Origin: Burkholderia sp. 9120
Lineage (GTDB): Bacteria > Pseudomonadota > Gammaproteobacteria > Burkholderiales > Burkholderiaceae
Direction of reading: 5' to 3'
NCBI RefSeq assembly: GCF_000745015.1
Contig: NZ_JQNA01000002.1
Coordinates: 2,046,001-2,110,000 of the forward strand
DNA length: 64,000 nt
The notes beneath the pieces are model-generated. The model was not told where the DNA came from. It did no database searches and was given only the letters and a program-made list of their open reading frames with translations. The translations under genes and the position numbers were made by a program. Of this stretch, positions 62,296 through 64,000 are shown piece by piece; positions within the stretch are counted from its first letter, which is position 1; each line of letters starts with the position of its first letter.

Positions 62296-62442
62296 CCGGC
62301 CGGTCGATTTTTATCGAGCGCAGATTATGTTTGCCGCTTCACGGAGAGTCTTTAGGATCGGTCTGAAACGCACGGGGTTATACGTGAGGGCATGCATCCA
62401 TGCGTGCGTCGCGGAGACGCACGCTCGGGCTCAAGTTCGGGT

Positions 62443-63702
62443 TCAGTCGTACCCACCCACCGTCAACACCTTCATCACTGCCCGATACGTCGTATAAGCA
62501 AGCCAGTTGAGTACCCGCTCGCCGGCCGGCCGCGCGTCGTAATGCGCCTCGTCGATACGCCGCGAGTCCTTGAACGCGACGAGAATCGCTTCGCGCAACG
62601 CGTCGATCGCGGGATCGTTCACCAGCACCACGTTGGCTTCGTTGTTGAGCATCAGGCTCAACGCGTCGAGGTTCGACGAACCGACCGTCGCCCAGTTCGA
62701 GTCCACCACCGCGACCTTGCCGTGCAGCAGCGTCTTCTCGTACTCGGCGATCTGCACGCCGGCCTTCAGCAACGCGCGATACAGAAAGGGCACCGCGTAA
62801 TCGAGCGCCTTGAACTCCTTGCGCCCGATAATCAGCTTCACGTCGACCCCGCGCCGCGCCGCCAACACCAGCGCGCGACGCAGCTTGCGGCCGGGCATGA
62901 AGTACGGGTTGGCCAGCAGCACTTCGCTGCGCGCCTGACCGATCGCGGTCAGATAAGCCTTCTCGATAGCGCGACGGTTGATCAGGTTGTCGCGCGCGAC
63001 AAACGCCACGCACGGTTGGCCGCCTGCCCACAAAGCTTCGTTGCGCCGCCGGCGGCGACGCCGCAAACTGCCGAGCGACGCGCTCGCCTTCGGCCCGAGA
63101 TCCGGCTCCAGCGACTCGATCGGCCGGTGTCCGAGCCGGATCCGCCGCCATTGCACCTCGAATGCCTGACGCACATCGGCGACCACCGGTCCGTGCAATT
63201 CGACGGCGAAATCCCAGCGCCGGTAAGGCAGCCGCTCGCCGTCGTTCTCGTAGTCGTCGACGATATTGATGCCGCCGCAATAGGCGAACTGATCGTCGAT
63301 CACGGCCAGTTTGCGATGCGTGCGCGAAAAGCCGAAGCGACCGAACAGATGCGGGTTGTAGATGCGATGGTCGATGCCGGCCAACGGCCACTCGGTGAAC
63401 ATCGGCAGGCGCGCGGTGCCGATGCCATCGGTAATCACGCGCACCTTCACACCGCGCGAAGCCGCGCGCAGCAATGCCTCGCTGATCGCCTTGCCGGCGT
63501 CGTCATGACAGAAGATGTAGGTTTCGAGCACGACGTCGTGTTGCGCGGCATCGATGCGCGCGACCAACGCGCTGAAGAATTCATCGCCGGAACGCAGCAG
63601 CTTGACGTCGTTGCCGCTGGTGAAGCGATAGCGCTGCCAGTAACGGCGGCCGAGCAGCGATTGCCGCAGTCGGGCAAAACGGCGCGCGCCGCCGACGCTC
63701 AC
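62443..63702 (-). CDS. clsB: ClsB-like cardiolipin synthase / phospholipase D protein
   Basis: Protein of 419 residues starting at GTG (63702), overlapping the nudB stop by a few bases. Two HKD motifs are intact: 'HRKLAVIDDQFAYCGG' (about 135) and 'HGKVAVVDSNWATVGSSN' (about 320). There is no N-terminal membrane helix, matching E. coli ClsB (413 residues) rather than ClsA. It condenses or transfers phosphatidyl groups to make cardiolipin or phosphatidylglycerol. Its coupling to nudB suggests one transcript. Confidence 0.9.
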   Translation of the reverse strand: MSVGGARRFARLRQSLLGRRYWQRYRFTSGNDVKLLRSGDEFFSALVARIDAAQHDVVLETYIFCHDDAGKAISEALLRAASRGVKVRVITDGIGTARLPMFTEWPLAGIDHRIYNPHLFGRFGFSRTHRKLAVIDDQFAYCGGINIVDDYENDGERLPYRRWDFAVELHGPVVADVRQAFEVQWRRIRLGHRPIESLEPDLGPKASASLGSLRRRRRRRNEALWAGGQPCVAFVARDNLINRRAIEKAYLTAIGQARSEVLLANPYFMPGRKLRRALVLAARRGVDVKLIIGRKEFKALDYAVPFLYRALLKAGVQIAEYEKTLLHGKVAVVDSNWATVGSSNLDALSLMLNNEANVVLVNDPAIDALREAILVAFKDSRRIDEAHYDARPAGERVLNWLAYTTYRAVMKVLTVGGYD

Positions 63703-64000
63703 TGGTCACGCTCGCCGTCGTCAGCCGCGGCACCTGTCGCGTGACGCCCGGCGAGCCGCTTCGGCAATTGCAGAATCGCATCCGCATTCGACGACGAAAA
63801 GCAGCGCGACGCCGCTTCTTCATAAGGCAGCCACAGAAACGCGGTGTGCTCGCGCGGCGCCAGCCTCACGTTGAGTTGCTCGGGCACCTGCACGCTGAAC
63901 CAGTGCTCGGTGTTGTGGATCACGCCTTCGGCATAGCGATGCCGGAACTCCGGGTAAATCTCGTATTCGATCGAATATTGCCAGTCGAACAACGCGCTTT
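63699..64000 (-). CDS. nudB: Dihydroneopterin triphosphate diphosphatase (3' part, cut by window edge)
   Basis: Only the C-terminal 100 residues are inside the window, and the gene continues past the edge. 'FDWQYSIEYEIYPEFRHRYA' and 'NTEHWFSVQVPE' are typical of the NudB C-terminal half; the Nudix box lies outside. The TTG at 63992 is an internal Leu, not a start. NudB acts in folate synthesis by removing pyrophosphate from dihydroneopterin triphosphate. Confidence 0.85.
   Translation of the reverse strand, partial: SALFDWQYSIEYEIYPEFRHRYAEGVIHNTEHWFSVQVPEQLNVRLAPREHTAFLWLPYEEAASRCFSSSNADAILQLPKRLAGRHATGAAADDGERDQ

Noticed and set aside
63990..63992. Apparent start of nudB at the window edge
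   Set aside because: The codon is TTG coding an internal Leu; NudB homology continues upstream past the window edge.

Overview
The window is GC-rich, densely coded chromosomal DNA from a beta-proteobacterium. The gene content and order (split pqiA genes, lptD-surA-pdxA-rsmA, three-gene pntAA-pntAB-pntB, DUF4148 and OmpC-type porin proteins, abundant LysR regulators) most resemble Burkholderia/Paraburkholderia. This placement rests on remembered family traits and gene order, not on a database search. No tRNA, rRNA, CRISPR array, transposase or integrase was found.

Layout. 1-4060 is an overlapping pqiA-pqiA-pqiB-pqiC (MCE lipid transport) operon. 4061-6899 is the one clearly accessory stretch: two near-identical repeat modules in opposite orientation flank about 1.6 kb of less GC-rich DNA carrying an AlpA-like regulator and an unrecognised 149-residue protein. 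On each side a 137-bp unit is tandemly repeated (two copies left, four right). 6900-11938 holds a Gcr-family membrane protein, an RlmL-type RNA methyltransferase, a VOC protein and a WYL regulator. 12001-14996 (minus) is the proton-translocating transhydrogenase. 15288-24406 (plus) holds nudJ-mnmA, an FMN-dependent glutamate-synthase-like protein, glyQS, gmhB, an acyltransferase and a YgjP-type metalloprotein. 24503-31102 holds an NTF2-like protein, gloA, a large autotransporter, a porin and an EamA exporter.

31140-36962 (minus) is the outer-membrane biogenesis operon lptD-surA-pdxA-rsmA, divergent from amgK-murU (peptidoglycan recycling, 37183-39027). 39045-47569 holds an ATM1-like ABC exporter, a thioesterase, a DUF4148-type protein, LysR/GST and MFS/serine-hydrolase/LysR divergent sets. 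47582-50692 is a PAS-GGDEF-EAL protein. 50961-53024 holds a nitrate-reductase-associated protein, fdhD and two small proteins. 53094-60307 (minus) is a beta-oxidation cluster in the order TetR regulator, acyl-CoA dehydrogenase, fadB-like bifunctional enzyme, thiolase, enoyl-CoA hydratase; an 18-bp perfect palindrome lies upstream of the regulator. The window ends with a TPR/glycosyltransferase-like protein, a cardiolipin-synthase-type PLD protein and the 3' part of nudB.

Much of the core content serves the envelope: PqiABC, GmhB (LPS heptose), PlsC, LptD/SurA, AmgK/MurU, ClsB, porin and autotransporter. The most unusual structure is the inverted, tandem-repeat-flanked island at about 4.1-6.7 kb.
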